Assembly: GCA_016699855.1 (NCBI GenBank)
Contig: CP064988.1
Span: forward strand, 3,934,501-3,998,500
Reading direction: 5' to 3'
DNA: 64,000 bases
Origin: Rhodospirillales bacterium
GTDB lineage: Bacteria > Pseudomonadota > Alphaproteobacteria > Reyranellales > Reyranellaceae
Shown here: positions 18,084-26,260 of the stretch, piece after piece
Layout: each line of letters starts with the position of its first letter
How positions within the stretch are numbered: the first letter of the stretch is position 1
Notes under the pieces: model-generated
Told to the model about the DNA's origin: nothing
Seen by the model: only the letters and a program-made list of their open reading frames with translations
Database searches by the model: none
Position numbers and translations under genes: made by a program

Positions 18084-20557
18084 TCACGCCGGCCGCCGTT
18101 GGATCGGCAGGCAGAACAGCACGACTACATACAGGAAAACCGCCCCCAGAAGCAGCGTTTTGAGGCCGATCGACACCGCCAGCAGGTTGGCGAGCGGCGT
18201 CGAGATGATCGAGCAGGCGCCGTTGACCGCCCACGCCCACGGCAGGAACGACAGGCGCCGGCCCTGGAACTGCGCCAGACCCAGCGACATCGGCATGCCC
18301 AGCGCGATCGACGCCGGCACGGCGAGCGCGGCGACGATGAGCGCCTTCACCGGTAGCGGCGCGGTGCCGGTCGCCGTCAGCAGCGGGTCGAGGCCCCAGA
18401 ACATCGCCATGCACCACGCCAGGATCGCTGCGACCGCGAGCGCGAGGCCGCGGGCCGGCCGCGTCTGGAACCGGTCGGCCAGCAGGCTGCCGAGGCCGGA
18501 GAACACCAGCATCGCCGCCAGCACCAGCCCGAACGCGGTGACCTTGTCATGCAGGTAGTGCGCCGATTTCTCGATCAGGTAGATCTCGACGAACAGGAAG
18601 CCCAGCCCGAGTCCCGCGAAGTAGGCGGCCGACTTCAGGAACTGCCGCGCCGGCAGGGCGTCCTCGCCGCGACGCAGCAGCGGCAGCAGCAGCACGATGG
18701 CGGCCAGCACCAGCGCCTGCGCCAGCACCGCGAGGTTGATGAGGTAGACGAGCTCCTCGCGCGGCACCAGCTCGACGCGGTCGAGGATCGTGCCGATCCG
18801 CGTCAGCGGCAGCACCGCGTTCCAGAACGGCCGGTCGAGCGACGGCGGCGTCAGCTTGAAGAAGCCGTGGTAGGGCGACGGCGCGCCGTCGAGCATGGCG
18901 CGCGCCTCCTCGCCCATCGGATCGGCGGCGCCGGCCCCGCCGCCGCCGGGGCGGCCGCCGGCCGAGGCCGCGTCGAACGACACCACCGGCAGCTCGTTGA
19001 AGATCCGGATCGAGGCGGGGTCGACGCCGGGCAGATGCGTCAGGTCGAACGAGCGCTCCTCGCAGAAAGCGCGGATCGCGGCGATCCGCTGGGCCGTCCA
19101 CGGCTTGCGCGAGAGCAGCACGCGCACGTTCCACGCCGAGCGGTACACCACCATGTGCTTCTCGGGCTCGGCGACGCCCGACAGCTCCAGCGCGCGGCGC
19201 GCCGTCGCCAGCATCTTCACGGCGTAGACGGTGAACTCGCGGATCGACACCGGCAGCGACAGCACGCCGTCGTCGGCCAGCAGCGCCATGTAGCCGGCCA
19301 GCACCTCGGTCGCCAGCACCGCCTTGTTGGTGTCGGATTGCGACAGGAACTCGCGGCCGATGTCGATGACGTCGAAGCCGCGCGGCCGCGCGAAGGCGCG
19401 CGGCGCCAGCGGGCTGGTGCCGACGATGGCGACGCCGGGCACCGGCGTGAAGGCCGGCGACGGCCCCAGCCCGTCGAGCAACGCCGAGCGCAGGATGGCG
19501 TCCGGTTCGACGACGAGGACGTTCCTCGCGCCGAGGTACAGCGCCTCGTGGATGCGGAAGCCGCCGGCCGCGCCGATCAGCAGGACGTCGCCGCCCTTGC
19601 CCGCGAGGTTGTACGGCAGCGCGTCGAGCGCGCCGGCGGCGTAGGCCGCGTCGATCGGGCCGGGCTTGGGCAGCGCCGCCAGCCGGTTGCCGTCTGCGTA
19701 GAGGCCGTAGGCGCGCGGTAGCGCCGCGCCGCCCGCGGCCGCGACGTTGTTCGAGATGTCGGTGTCGTGGCGCTCCGTGAAGTTGTCGAGCAGCTGGTAC
19801 AGGCCCTTCGGCGAGATGCGCGTCGCCTCGATCCGGCTGTCCTGCGTGTTGAGCGGCGGGAAGATCTCTCCTTGTACTCGTTGACCCGCGCCTGGTTGAG
19901 GAACACCACGAGCCCGGCGGTCGCCGCCAGCGTCGCCAGCGTGGCAGCGCGCCACGGCGCCGGCGACGGCCGCCGCCAGCTCTCCAGCCAGCCCGCCAGC
20001 GCCAGCGCCGGCAGCAGACAGGCGGTGAGGTAGAACGGGTGCACGACGAACATCAGCCCGAGCGTGAGCATCGCGCCGCAGCCGGCGCCGGCCAGGTCGA
20101 AGGCGTAGACCCGCCCGATGCGCCGGCTGTGCAGCGTGAAGTAGACCGAGATGTAGAGACCGACGAGGAAGAAGAACGGGAAGATCGCGGCGTAGTACTG
20201 CGCGATGTTGACGAGCTGCGCCGTCCAGAGCTGCTTGTTCTGCAGCTCCAGCGGATTGAACGGCACGACCGTGATCCACGTCCAGCCCAGCGCCGCCGCC
20301 AGCATCATGGCCGCCGGCATGGCGGGCAGCAGGCGGCCGGCGTGGCGGACGATGGCGCGCTGGAACAGCGACACGACGATGCCGCTGGCCGCCAGCCCGA
20401 CCATCGTCATCGAGATGATCCAGTAGCCGTACTCCGACCAGCTCGCGATCGAGAAGAAGCGCGTCAGCGCGATCTCGAACCCGATCGACGCGAAGCAGAC
20501 GAGGAACAGCGGCAGCAGGCGCGTCGAGGGCACGTTCGCCGTGGCTGAATCCGACAC
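18084..20557 (-). CDS. Spermidine-synthase-like fused membrane protein, interrupted by a one-base frameshift
   Basis: The intended product is about 824 residues. Residues 1-225 contain several membrane segments (LLPLFLVCFASIGFEIALTR, AAIFPFFFLVGLYISVYF). The centre carries a methyltransferase/spermidine-synthase-like Rossmann region (VLLIGAAGGFRIHEALYLGA, NVLVVEPDAIL). The C-terminal third again has membrane helices. This matches 'fused MFS/spermidine synthase' proteins, whose polyamine activity is mostly unproven. The N-terminal frame from GTG 20557 ends in EYKE; the remainder continues one base out of phase from 19868, where AAGGAGAGATC stands for a likely AAGGAGGAGATC. It begins 9 nt from the 18075 gene start. 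Confidence 0.85.
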
Positions 20558-20714
20558 CGTGTTTCGCCCTCTCCTGCGCGCCGGCCGAGTCTAGCCGTTT
20601 GCCGCCGAGGCGCAACCGGCGGCGCTGGGCCCGTTGCCGGCCCCGCCGGTCCGTGCTTTGCATGTCGACCGTGGCGCCGGACCGATCCGGGACCGGCCGG
20701 GGATGGAGGTTGGC

Positions 20715-22292
20715 ATGCGACGGGCCTTGCGGACGTTCCTCATCGCGGCGGCGGCCGCGTTTCCGGCGGCGGCCGGACCGGCCGCCGCGCAGTCGACCCT
20801 CAAGGTCGTGATGCATTCCGACGTGAAGATCCTCGACCCGATCTGGAGCGGCGCCTACATCGTGCGCAACCACGGCTACATGGTCTGGGACACCTTGTTC
20901 GCGATGGACGAGAAGTTCCAGATCCGGCCGCAGATGGTCGAGAAGTACGAGACCAGCGCCGACGGACTGACCTGGACCTTCACGTTGCGCGACGGGCTGG
21001 AATGGCACGACGGCAAGCCGGTCACGGCCGAGGACTGCGTCGCCTCGCTCAAGCGCTGGTCGGTCCGCGACTCGATGGGCCAGAAGCTGGCGCAGTCGCT
21101 GTCGGAGTACCAGATCGTCGACGCGAAGACCTTCCGCATCGTGTTGAAGGACAAGTTCGGGCTGGTGCTGGAGGCGCTGGGCAAGCCCAGCGTCGTCGTG
21201 CCGTTCATGATGCCCAAGCGCCTGGCCGAGACCGATCCGTTCAAGGCGGTCGAGGAGGCCGTCGGCTCGGGCCCGTTCATCTTCCGCAAGGAGGAGTGGA
21301 AGCCCGGCGAGAAGCTCGTCTACGTCAAGAACCCCAGATACAAGCCGCGCGCCGAGCCCATGTCGGGCCTCGCCGGCGGCAAGACCGTGCTGGTCGACCG
21401 CGTCGAGTGGGTGTGGATCCCCGACGCCCAGACCCAGGTCAACGCCCTGCTCAACGGCGAGATCGACATGATCGAGTCGGTGCCCAACGACCTGCTGCCG
21501 CTGCTCGAGAAGGACAAGTCGATCACCCTGATCAAGGGCTCGGTCGGCAACCAGTACGTCTTCCGTCCCAACTGGCTGGTGCCGCCGTTCAACAATCCGA
21601 AGATCCGCCAGGCCGCCGCGATGGCGCTGAACCAGGAGGATTTCCTCAAGGGCATCATCGGCGATCCCCGCTTCTACCGGACCTGCAAGTCGCTGTTCCC
21701 GTGCGGCTCGCCGCTGGCCACCGACGCCGGCATGGCGGGCTGGGTCGAGGGCAACGCCGCCCGCGCGCGCGAAATGCTGAAGGAGGCCGGCTACGACGGC
21801 ACGCTCGTGCTGATCCCGCATCCGACCGACCTGTCGGTGATCGGCAACATGGGCCCGATCGCCAAGTCGCTGCTGGAGAAGGCCGGCTTCAAGGTCGAGC
21901 TGGCGCCGAGCGATTGGACGACGATGGTCAACCGGCTGACGACGAAGAAGGGTCCGCCCTCGGAAGGCGGCTGGAGCGCGTTCTCCACCAGCTGGAGCCA
22001 CGTCGACATCCTCGATCCGGTGATGACGCCGTACCTGGTGGCGACCTGCGACAAGGCGCGGCCGGGCTGGCCGTGCGACGAGAAGATGGAGAAGCTTCGC
22101 GACGCCTACGCCAAGGAGCCCGATCCGGCGCGCAAGAAGGCGCTGGCCGAGGAGGCGCAGAAGTACAATCTCGAGATCGTCACCCACGTCCCGCTCGGCG
22201 AGTGGTTCGGTGTCGCGGCCGTCGGCAAGAACGTCGTCGCGCCGAAGGAGGCGCCGCCGGTGACGGTGTTCTGGGGCATGGGGAAGAGGTAG
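20715..22292 (+). CDS. ABC transporter substrate-binding protein, family 5 (peptide/nickel type)
   Basis: This 525-residue periplasmic protein has a signal peptide (MRRALRTFLIAAAAAFPAAA...AQ) followed by the family-5 pattern: LKVVMHSDVKILDPIWSGAY, TWTFTLRDGLEWHDGKPVTA, VGSGPFIFRKEEWKPGEKLV and VNALLNGEIDMIESV. Such proteins deliver oligopeptides, opines, nickel or other solutes to an inner-membrane ABC permease. No permease or ATPase gene is nearby. The ATG at 20715 follows GGAGG at 20705-20709. It is closely related to the protein at 26261-27841. A stem-loop follows the gene. Confidence 0.92.
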   Translation: MRRALRTFLIAAAAAFPAAAGPAAAQSTLKVVMHSDVKILDPIWSGAYIVRNHGYMVWDTLFAMDEKFQIRPQMVEKYETSADGLTWTFTLRDGLEWHDGKPVTAEDCVASLKRWSVRDSMGQKLAQSLSEYQIVDAKTFRIVLKDKFGLVLEALGKPSVVVPFMMPKRLAETDPFKAVEEAVGSGPFIFRKEEWKPGEKLVYVKNPRYKPRAEPMSGLAGGKTVLVDRVEWVWIPDAQTQVNALLNGEIDMIESVPNDLLPLLEKDKSITLIKGSVGNQYVFRPNWLVPPFNNPKIRQAAAMALNQEDFLKGIIGDPRFYRTCKSLFPCGSPLATDAGMAGWVEGNAARAREMLKEAGYDGTLVLIPHPTDLSVIGNMGPIAKSLLEKAGFKVELAPSDWTTMVNRLTTKKGPPSEGGWSAFSTSWSHVDILDPVMTPYLVATCDKARPGWPCDEKMEKLRDAYAKEPDPARKKALAEEAQKYNLEIVTHVPLGEWFGVAAVGKNVVAPKEAPPVTVFWGMGKR

Positions 22293-22298
22293 GAGCCG

Positions 22299-22321
22299 GG
22301 CGCGGCCGATAGGGCCGCGCC
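22299..22321 (+). terminator. Stem-loop after the substrate-binding protein gene
   Basis: A perfect 9-bp stem (ggcgcggcc / ggccgcgcc) with a 5-nt loop lies 6 nt after the stop codon and is followed by TTGG. It is plausible as a terminator, but the T-run is poor. Confidence 0.5.
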
Positions 22322-22336
22322 TTGGCGGGCTGATGA

Positions 22337-22358
22337 TTTACGTTTACGTCAACGTCAA
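22337..22358. promoter_or_regulatory. Possible MerR-type (LiuR-like) operator
   Basis: The sequence tttacgtttacgtcaacgtc followed by aa repeats ACGT three times in a near-palindromic setting. It resembles the TTTACGT...ACGTAAA/CAA operators of the MerR-family regulators of branched-chain and fatty acid catabolism in proteobacteria. It is about 95 nt upstream of the diiron protein start. No such regulator is encoded in this window. Confidence 0.4.
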
Positions 22359-22450
22359 GTTGGACTAGGGTTTGCGCAATTCGGGCCGCCACAAGGTGGC
22401 CGCGGTCGCGGCGCGTTGATGGCGCGCCGGCCGACGTGATGGAGGACGCC

Positions 22451-23584
22451 ATGACCGACCGTTCCGCGCAGGACGAGCACATCACCCGCGATCCCGCCTA
22501 CCGCGCGGTGGCGCCCGACGATTTCCCGGCGATGATCGAGCCCGACCGCTACGAGATGCGCTCCGACGCGTTCGACGGCATCATCGGCGCCACGCACGAC
22601 CATTTCTGGGATCCGTTCAACCCGGCCTATCTCGACTACGGCACGCCCTTCGACATCACGAAGGAGCACATCATGCCGCCGGAGCGGGTGCCGGAGCTGA
22701 ACTGCGCCGTCGCCGACCGCCTCGACGAGGGCCAGCGCATCCGGCTGGGCAACAACATCACGCGCTTCCGACTGTCCGGCATCCTGCACGGCGAGCAGGG
22801 CGCGCTGTCGCTGTCGGCGTCGCTGTGCGACATCCTGCTCGACCCCGGCGCACAGGAATACGCGGCCAACCAGGCGCGCGAGGAGGCCCGCCACGTCGCC
22901 GGCTTCAACCGCTACATCCGGGCGCGCTGGGGCAAGGCGTATCCGTGCAGCCCCGAGCTCGGGAAGTTCCTCAACGAGATCGTGCTCAGCCCGATCGTCT
23001 ACAAGAAGCTCGTGGGCATGCAGATCATGCTCGAGGGCCTCGCGATGGGGGCCTTCGCCGACACCCACGCCTACACGCGCGATCCGCTGCTCAAGCGGCT
23101 GGTGCAGCTCGTCATGACCGACGAGGCGTTCCACCACAAGTTCGGCAAGATCTGGGCCGACCGCACGCTGCCCAACCTGACGCCGGAGGAGCACGACAAG
23201 GTCGAGGACTGGGCCTGCCACGTCTTCGAGTCGCTGCTGTTCAACCTCACCAGCATCAGCCAGCGCGGCTACATCTACGAGGAGTTCGGGCTCGACCCGG
23301 CGTGGGTGCGCGACGCGGTGCGCGAGCGCTTCGGCGGCAACAGCCGGCGCGAAGGCATGAAGGAGAGCACCAACATCTTCCGCGTGCTGGTGAAGACGCT
23401 GCTGAAGGCCGGCATCATCACCGAGCGCACCCGCCACGTGTACGGCGCCTGGGTCGACATGGCCGAGCTGGCGGGCGAGGGCGACTACATGGTCGGCGAC
23501 GCGATCGCGGCCGACGGCATCGAGTACCTGCGGGAGATCAACCGCAAGCGCCGCGTGATCGGCCAGAAGCCGATCGCGGCGTGA
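22451..23584 (+). CDS. Ferritin-like diiron protein (R2/AurF-like), copy 1
   Basis: The 377-residue protein has the four-helix diiron ligand pattern: E115 in HGEQGALSL, E145 and H148 in REEARHVAGF, E195 in MLEGLAMGAF, and E225 with H228/H229 in TDEAFHHKFG. That places it in the ferritin-like superfamily with R2-type oxygenases and N-oxygenases, so it likely activates O2 on an unknown organic substrate. The ATG at 22451 follows GGAGGA; a GTG/ATG pair 12 nt upstream is less well placed. A homologue of identical length lies at 36992-38125. An ACGT-rich candidate operator is upstream and a phosphonopyruvate hydrolase gene follows 10 nt later. Confidence 0.8.
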   Translation: MTDRSAQDEHITRDPAYRAVAPDDFPAMIEPDRYEMRSDAFDGIIGATHDHFWDPFNPAYLDYGTPFDITKEHIMPPERVPELNCAVADRLDEGQRIRLGNNITRFRLSGILHGEQGALSLSASLCDILLDPGAQEYAANQAREEARHVAGFNRYIRARWGKAYPCSPELGKFLNEIVLSPIVYKKLVGMQIMLEGLAMGAFADTHAYTRDPLLKRLVQLVMTDEAFHHKFGKIWADRTLPNLTPEEHDKVEDWACHVFESLLFNLTSISQRGYIYEEFGLDPAWVRDAVRERFGGNSRREGMKESTNIFRVLVKTLLKAGIITERTRHVYGAWVDMAELAGEGDYMVGDAIAADGIEYLREINRKRRVIGQKPIAA

Positions 23585-23594
23585 CGGCGCGGCC

Positions 23595-24472
23595 ATGACG
23601 GCCGCGGCACCGGAGCGGTTGCGCGCGATCATCGCGCGCGAGGGATTGGCGCACGCCATGGCGGCGCACAACCCGCTGTCGGCGCGGCTCGCCGTCGAGG
23701 CGGGCTTCCACGCCGTCTGGGCCAGTGGCTTCGAGCTGTCGGCGGCCTACGGCGTGCCCGACGCCAGCCTGCTGTCGATGACGCAGCATCTCGACATGAC
23801 GCGCGCGATCTGCGAGCGGGTCGACGCGCCGGTGGTCGCCGATCTCGACACCGGCTACGGCAACGCCGTCAACGTCGGCCACGTGGTCGCGGCCTACGAC
23901 CGCGCCGGCGTCGGCGCCGTGGTGATCGAGGATAAGACGTTCCCCAAGGACACCAGCCTGCTGGCCGGCGGCCGTCAGGAGCTGGTGCGGATCGAGGAGT
24001 TCCAAGGAAAGATCGAGGCGGCGTGCGCCGCGCGTCGCGCCGGCGGACCGCTGGTGATCGCGCGGACGGAGGCGCTGATCGCCGGCGCCGGCATGGACGA
24101 GGCGCTGCGCCGCGCCCACGCCTACGTCGCGGCCGGCGCCGACCTGATCCTCGTGCACTCCAAGCAGAGGACGCCGCACGAGGTGCTGGCCTTCACCGCG
24201 CGCTGGGACTCGCAGGTGCCGATCGCGCTGGTGCCGACCGCCTATCCCGATCTCACCGAGGCCAAGATGAAGGCCACGGGAAAGATCGGTCTGGCGATCT
24301 ACGGCAACCACGCCATCCGAGCCGCCGTCACCGGCATGCGCCAGGTGTTCGCGCGCATCCGCGCCGAGGGCGGGATCAAATCGGTCGATAGCGGATCGTC
24401 TCTGTCGAGGACATCTTCGACCTCCAGGACGTCGCCGGCATGAAGGCGCTGGAGAAGCGCTTCCTGCGGTAG
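23595..24472 (+). CDS. Phosphonopyruvate hydrolase / PEP mutase family enzyme, frameshifted near the 3' end
   Basis: Members of the isocitrate lyase/PEP mutase superfamily cleave or form C-P or C-C bonds. The barrel shows AVWASGFELSAAYGVPDASL, VVADLDTGYGN, and EDKTFPKDTSLLAGGRQELV, which is typical of phosphonopyruvate hydrolase (phosphonopyruvate to pyruvate plus phosphate). The frame from ATG 23595 ends at 24443 in a nonsense tail. If one base is restored after GAT at 24387-24389, the other frame reads RIVSVEDIFDLQDVAG and ALEKRFLR, the family's normal end, with TAG at 24470-24472. The restored length, about 292, fits. Phosphonate use is inferred; no other phosphonate gene is nearby. Confidence 0.8.
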
Positions 24473-24571
24473 CGCCGGCGCGGCGTCGGTCCGCTCGCCG
24501 GGCGCCACGCTGGGGTGCTATGGCTGCGGGCGGGCGCCGGCGAACGGCGCGCCGACCACCACGAGGACTCC

Positions 24572-25591
24572 ATGACCGCGACGCGAGCCAGCCGCCTGAC
24601 GCCCGACATCGATCTCGAGGCCGACGGCAAGGCGACGGGTTTCGTGCGCATCCCGCATTCGGTCCACCGCTCCGCCTATGGCTGGCTGCCGCTGCCGATC
24701 GCGCGCATCGCCAACGGCGCCGGCCCCAGGGTGCTACTGACGGCAGGCAACCACGGCGACGAATGGGAGGGCCAGGTCGCGCTCGGCAAGCTGATCCGCG
24801 CGCTCGAGCCGGCCAATGTGCGCGGCCGGCTGCTGATCCTGCCGTCGCTGAACTTTCCCGCCGCGATGGCCGGCACGCGAACCTCGCCGATCGACGACGG
24901 CAACCTCAACCGCTCTTTCCCCGGCGATCCCGACGGCACGACCACGCGGCAGATCGCGCATTTCGTCGAGCACGCGCTGATGCCGCGCGTCGACTTCCAT
25001 TTCGACCTGCATTCCGGCGGCAGCTCGCTGGTCTACGTGCCCAGCACCTTGTGCCGGCTGGAGGCCGATCCGGCGCGGCGCGCCGCGCAGATCGAGCGCA
25101 TGCGCGTGTTCGGCGCGCCGATCGCCTACGTGTCGGCCTCGCCCGGCGGCGACGACCGCACCGCCACGGCGGCGGCGCTGCGGCAGGGCGTGGCGCATAT
25201 GAGCACCGAACTCGGTGGCGCCGGCGCGGTCACGCCGTCGGCGCTGCGCATCGCGGAGGAGGGGCTGCTGCGCCTGCTGGCGCATATCGGCGCCATCCAC
25301 GGCCTCGACATTCCGCCACCGCCGGCGACGCCGACGCGGCTGATGGAGGTGGTCGGTCCCGACTACTACGTCTACGCGCCCGATGGCGGGGTGTTCGAGC
25401 CGCTTGTCGAGCTGGGCGACGAGGTCGTCGCGGGCCAGCCCGCCGCCCGGGTGCATTTCCACGACACGCCGTGGCGGGCGCCGACGGAGGCGGTGTTCGC
25501 GCGCGCCGGGACGGTCATCTGCAAGCGCCAGCCCGGCCGCACCGAGCGCGGCGACTGCCTGTTCCACCTCGCCACGCCGTTCGCGGGATAG
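24572..25591 (+). CDS. Succinylglutamate desuccinylase/aspartoacylase family zinc deacylase
   Basis: The 339-residue protein has the M14-like zinc site of the AstE/AspA family: H61 and E64 in AGNHGDEWEG and H147 in DLHSGGSS. Members remove acyl groups from amino acids; the closest pattern I recognise is N-acetyl-diaminobutyrate deacetylase (DoeB-like), but this is tentative. The C-terminal part (RLMEVVGPDYYVYAPDGGVF, DEVVAGQPAARVHF) is the beta-rich barrel domain found in such proteins. The ATG at 24572 follows GAGGA and starts 99 nt after the restored end of the preceding gene. A palindromic repeat follows. Confidence 0.85.
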   Translation: MTATRASRLTPDIDLEADGKATGFVRIPHSVHRSAYGWLPLPIARIANGAGPRVLLTAGNHGDEWEGQVALGKLIRALEPANVRGRLLILPSLNFPAAMAGTRTSPIDDGNLNRSFPGDPDGTTTRQIAHFVEHALMPRVDFHFDLHSGGSSLVYVPSTLCRLEADPARRAAQIERMRVFGAPIAYVSASPGGDDRTATAAALRQGVAHMSTELGGAGAVTPSALRIAEEGLLRLLAHIGAIHGLDIPPPPATPTRLMEVVGPDYYVYAPDGGVFEPLVELGDEVVAGQPAARVHFHDTPWRAPTEAVFARAGTVICKRQPGRTERGDCLFHLATPFAG

Positions 25592-25620
25592 CGCGCCGGC
25601 GTCGCGAATCGAGCTTCGCC

Positions 25621-25685
25621 GTCCTCCCGAGCGCAGAGAGGGATCCAAGGGCGGCGCTCGGGTCCCTCTCTGCGCTCGGGAGGAC
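25621..25685. repeat. Palindromic repeat, TCCCGAGCGC family, copy 1
   Basis: The arms gtcctcccgagcgcagagag and ctctctgcgctcgggaggac are near-perfect inverse complements around a core with ggatcc and ggtcc. Related elements occur at 34877-34963 and 45658-45726. It lies between a convergent pair, the deacylase and the HxlR gene, where a bidirectional terminator would be useful. Confidence 0.8.
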
Positions 25686-25731
25686 CGTGGGGGCGCAGGG
25701 AGCGACCGAACGCCTTCTCCTGGTCCGCTGG

Positions 25732-26112
25732 CTACTCCGCCGCCTGCTGGACCGGCGCCGGGACCGGCAGGGGCGCCTTGGCGGCGTCCTCGGTCAACCA
25801 GCGGGTGCCGATCACGGCGAGATTGTCGAGCACGGCGCCCAGTTCGCGGCCGCGCGGCGCCAGCGCGTAGGTCACCTTGGGCGGGATCGTCGCCTCGTAG
25901 TGGCGGCTGACCAGCCCGGCCTGCTCAAGCCCGCGCAGACGCTCGGTCAACATCTTGGCGGAGACGCCGACCACCCGCCGCTTCAGCTCGCCGAAGCGCT
26001 GCGGGCCGTGTTCGCCCAGCGTGTAGAGGATGTAGGTGGTCCACGGACCCATCAGCATCCGCAGGATGAAATCCATCGGACACGATGCGTCGTCCCGCCG
26101 CCGTTCCGGCAT
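25732..26112 (-). CDS. HxlR-family winged-helix transcriptional regulator
   Basis: This 126-residue protein shows the HxlR fold: a Cys-containing start (DDASCPMDFILRMLMGPWTT), the recognition segment FGELKRRVVGVSAKMLTERL and the wing YEATIPPKVTYALAPRG. HxlR regulators often sense aldehydes or redox state, sometimes through the N-terminal Cys. The ATG at 26112 is preferred over in-frame starts farther upstream because the longer N-terminus is not family-like. Its target is unknown; the neighbouring deacylase and substrate-binding genes are candidates. Confidence 0.9.
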   Translation of the reverse strand: MPERRRDDASCPMDFILRMLMGPWTTYILYTLGEHGPQRFGELKRRVVGVSAKMLTERLRGLEQAGLVSRHYEATIPPKVTYALAPRGRELGAVLDNLAVIGTRWLTEDAAKAPLPVPAPVQQAAE

Positions 26113-26187
26113 GCTCGCCCCCCAACTACGCCACGAAATCCCGCCGCCGCCGGGCGGAACCTCGCTGTCGACACAAGTCAAAACACG

Positions 26188-26224
26188 CGCGCGCCGGGAT
26201 TATTCCCGGCGCGCGTCGATTTTT
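26188..26224. terminator. Strong hairpin terminator, probably bidirectional
   Basis: A perfect 12-bp stem (cgcgcgccggga / tcccggcgcgcg) with a TTAT loop. On the plus strand TTTTT follows at 26220-26224; on the minus strand TTTT follows shortly after. It lies 37 nt past the stop of the minus-strand substrate-binding protein gene. Confidence 0.8.
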
Positions 26225-26260
26225 CCGGCGGCGGCGCCTGAAGGGCGTTCCCGCCTGCCG

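Noticed and set aside
20558..22187. Upstream extension of the minus-strand spermidine-synthase-like frame to 22187
   Set aside because: This part is antisense to a clear substrate-binding protein gene and carries no domain; the true start is in another frame at 20557.
25621..25685. Palindromes considered as simple terminators only
   Set aside because: Arms are shared between distant loci and lack T-runs, so they are listed as repeats; a termination role is not excluded.
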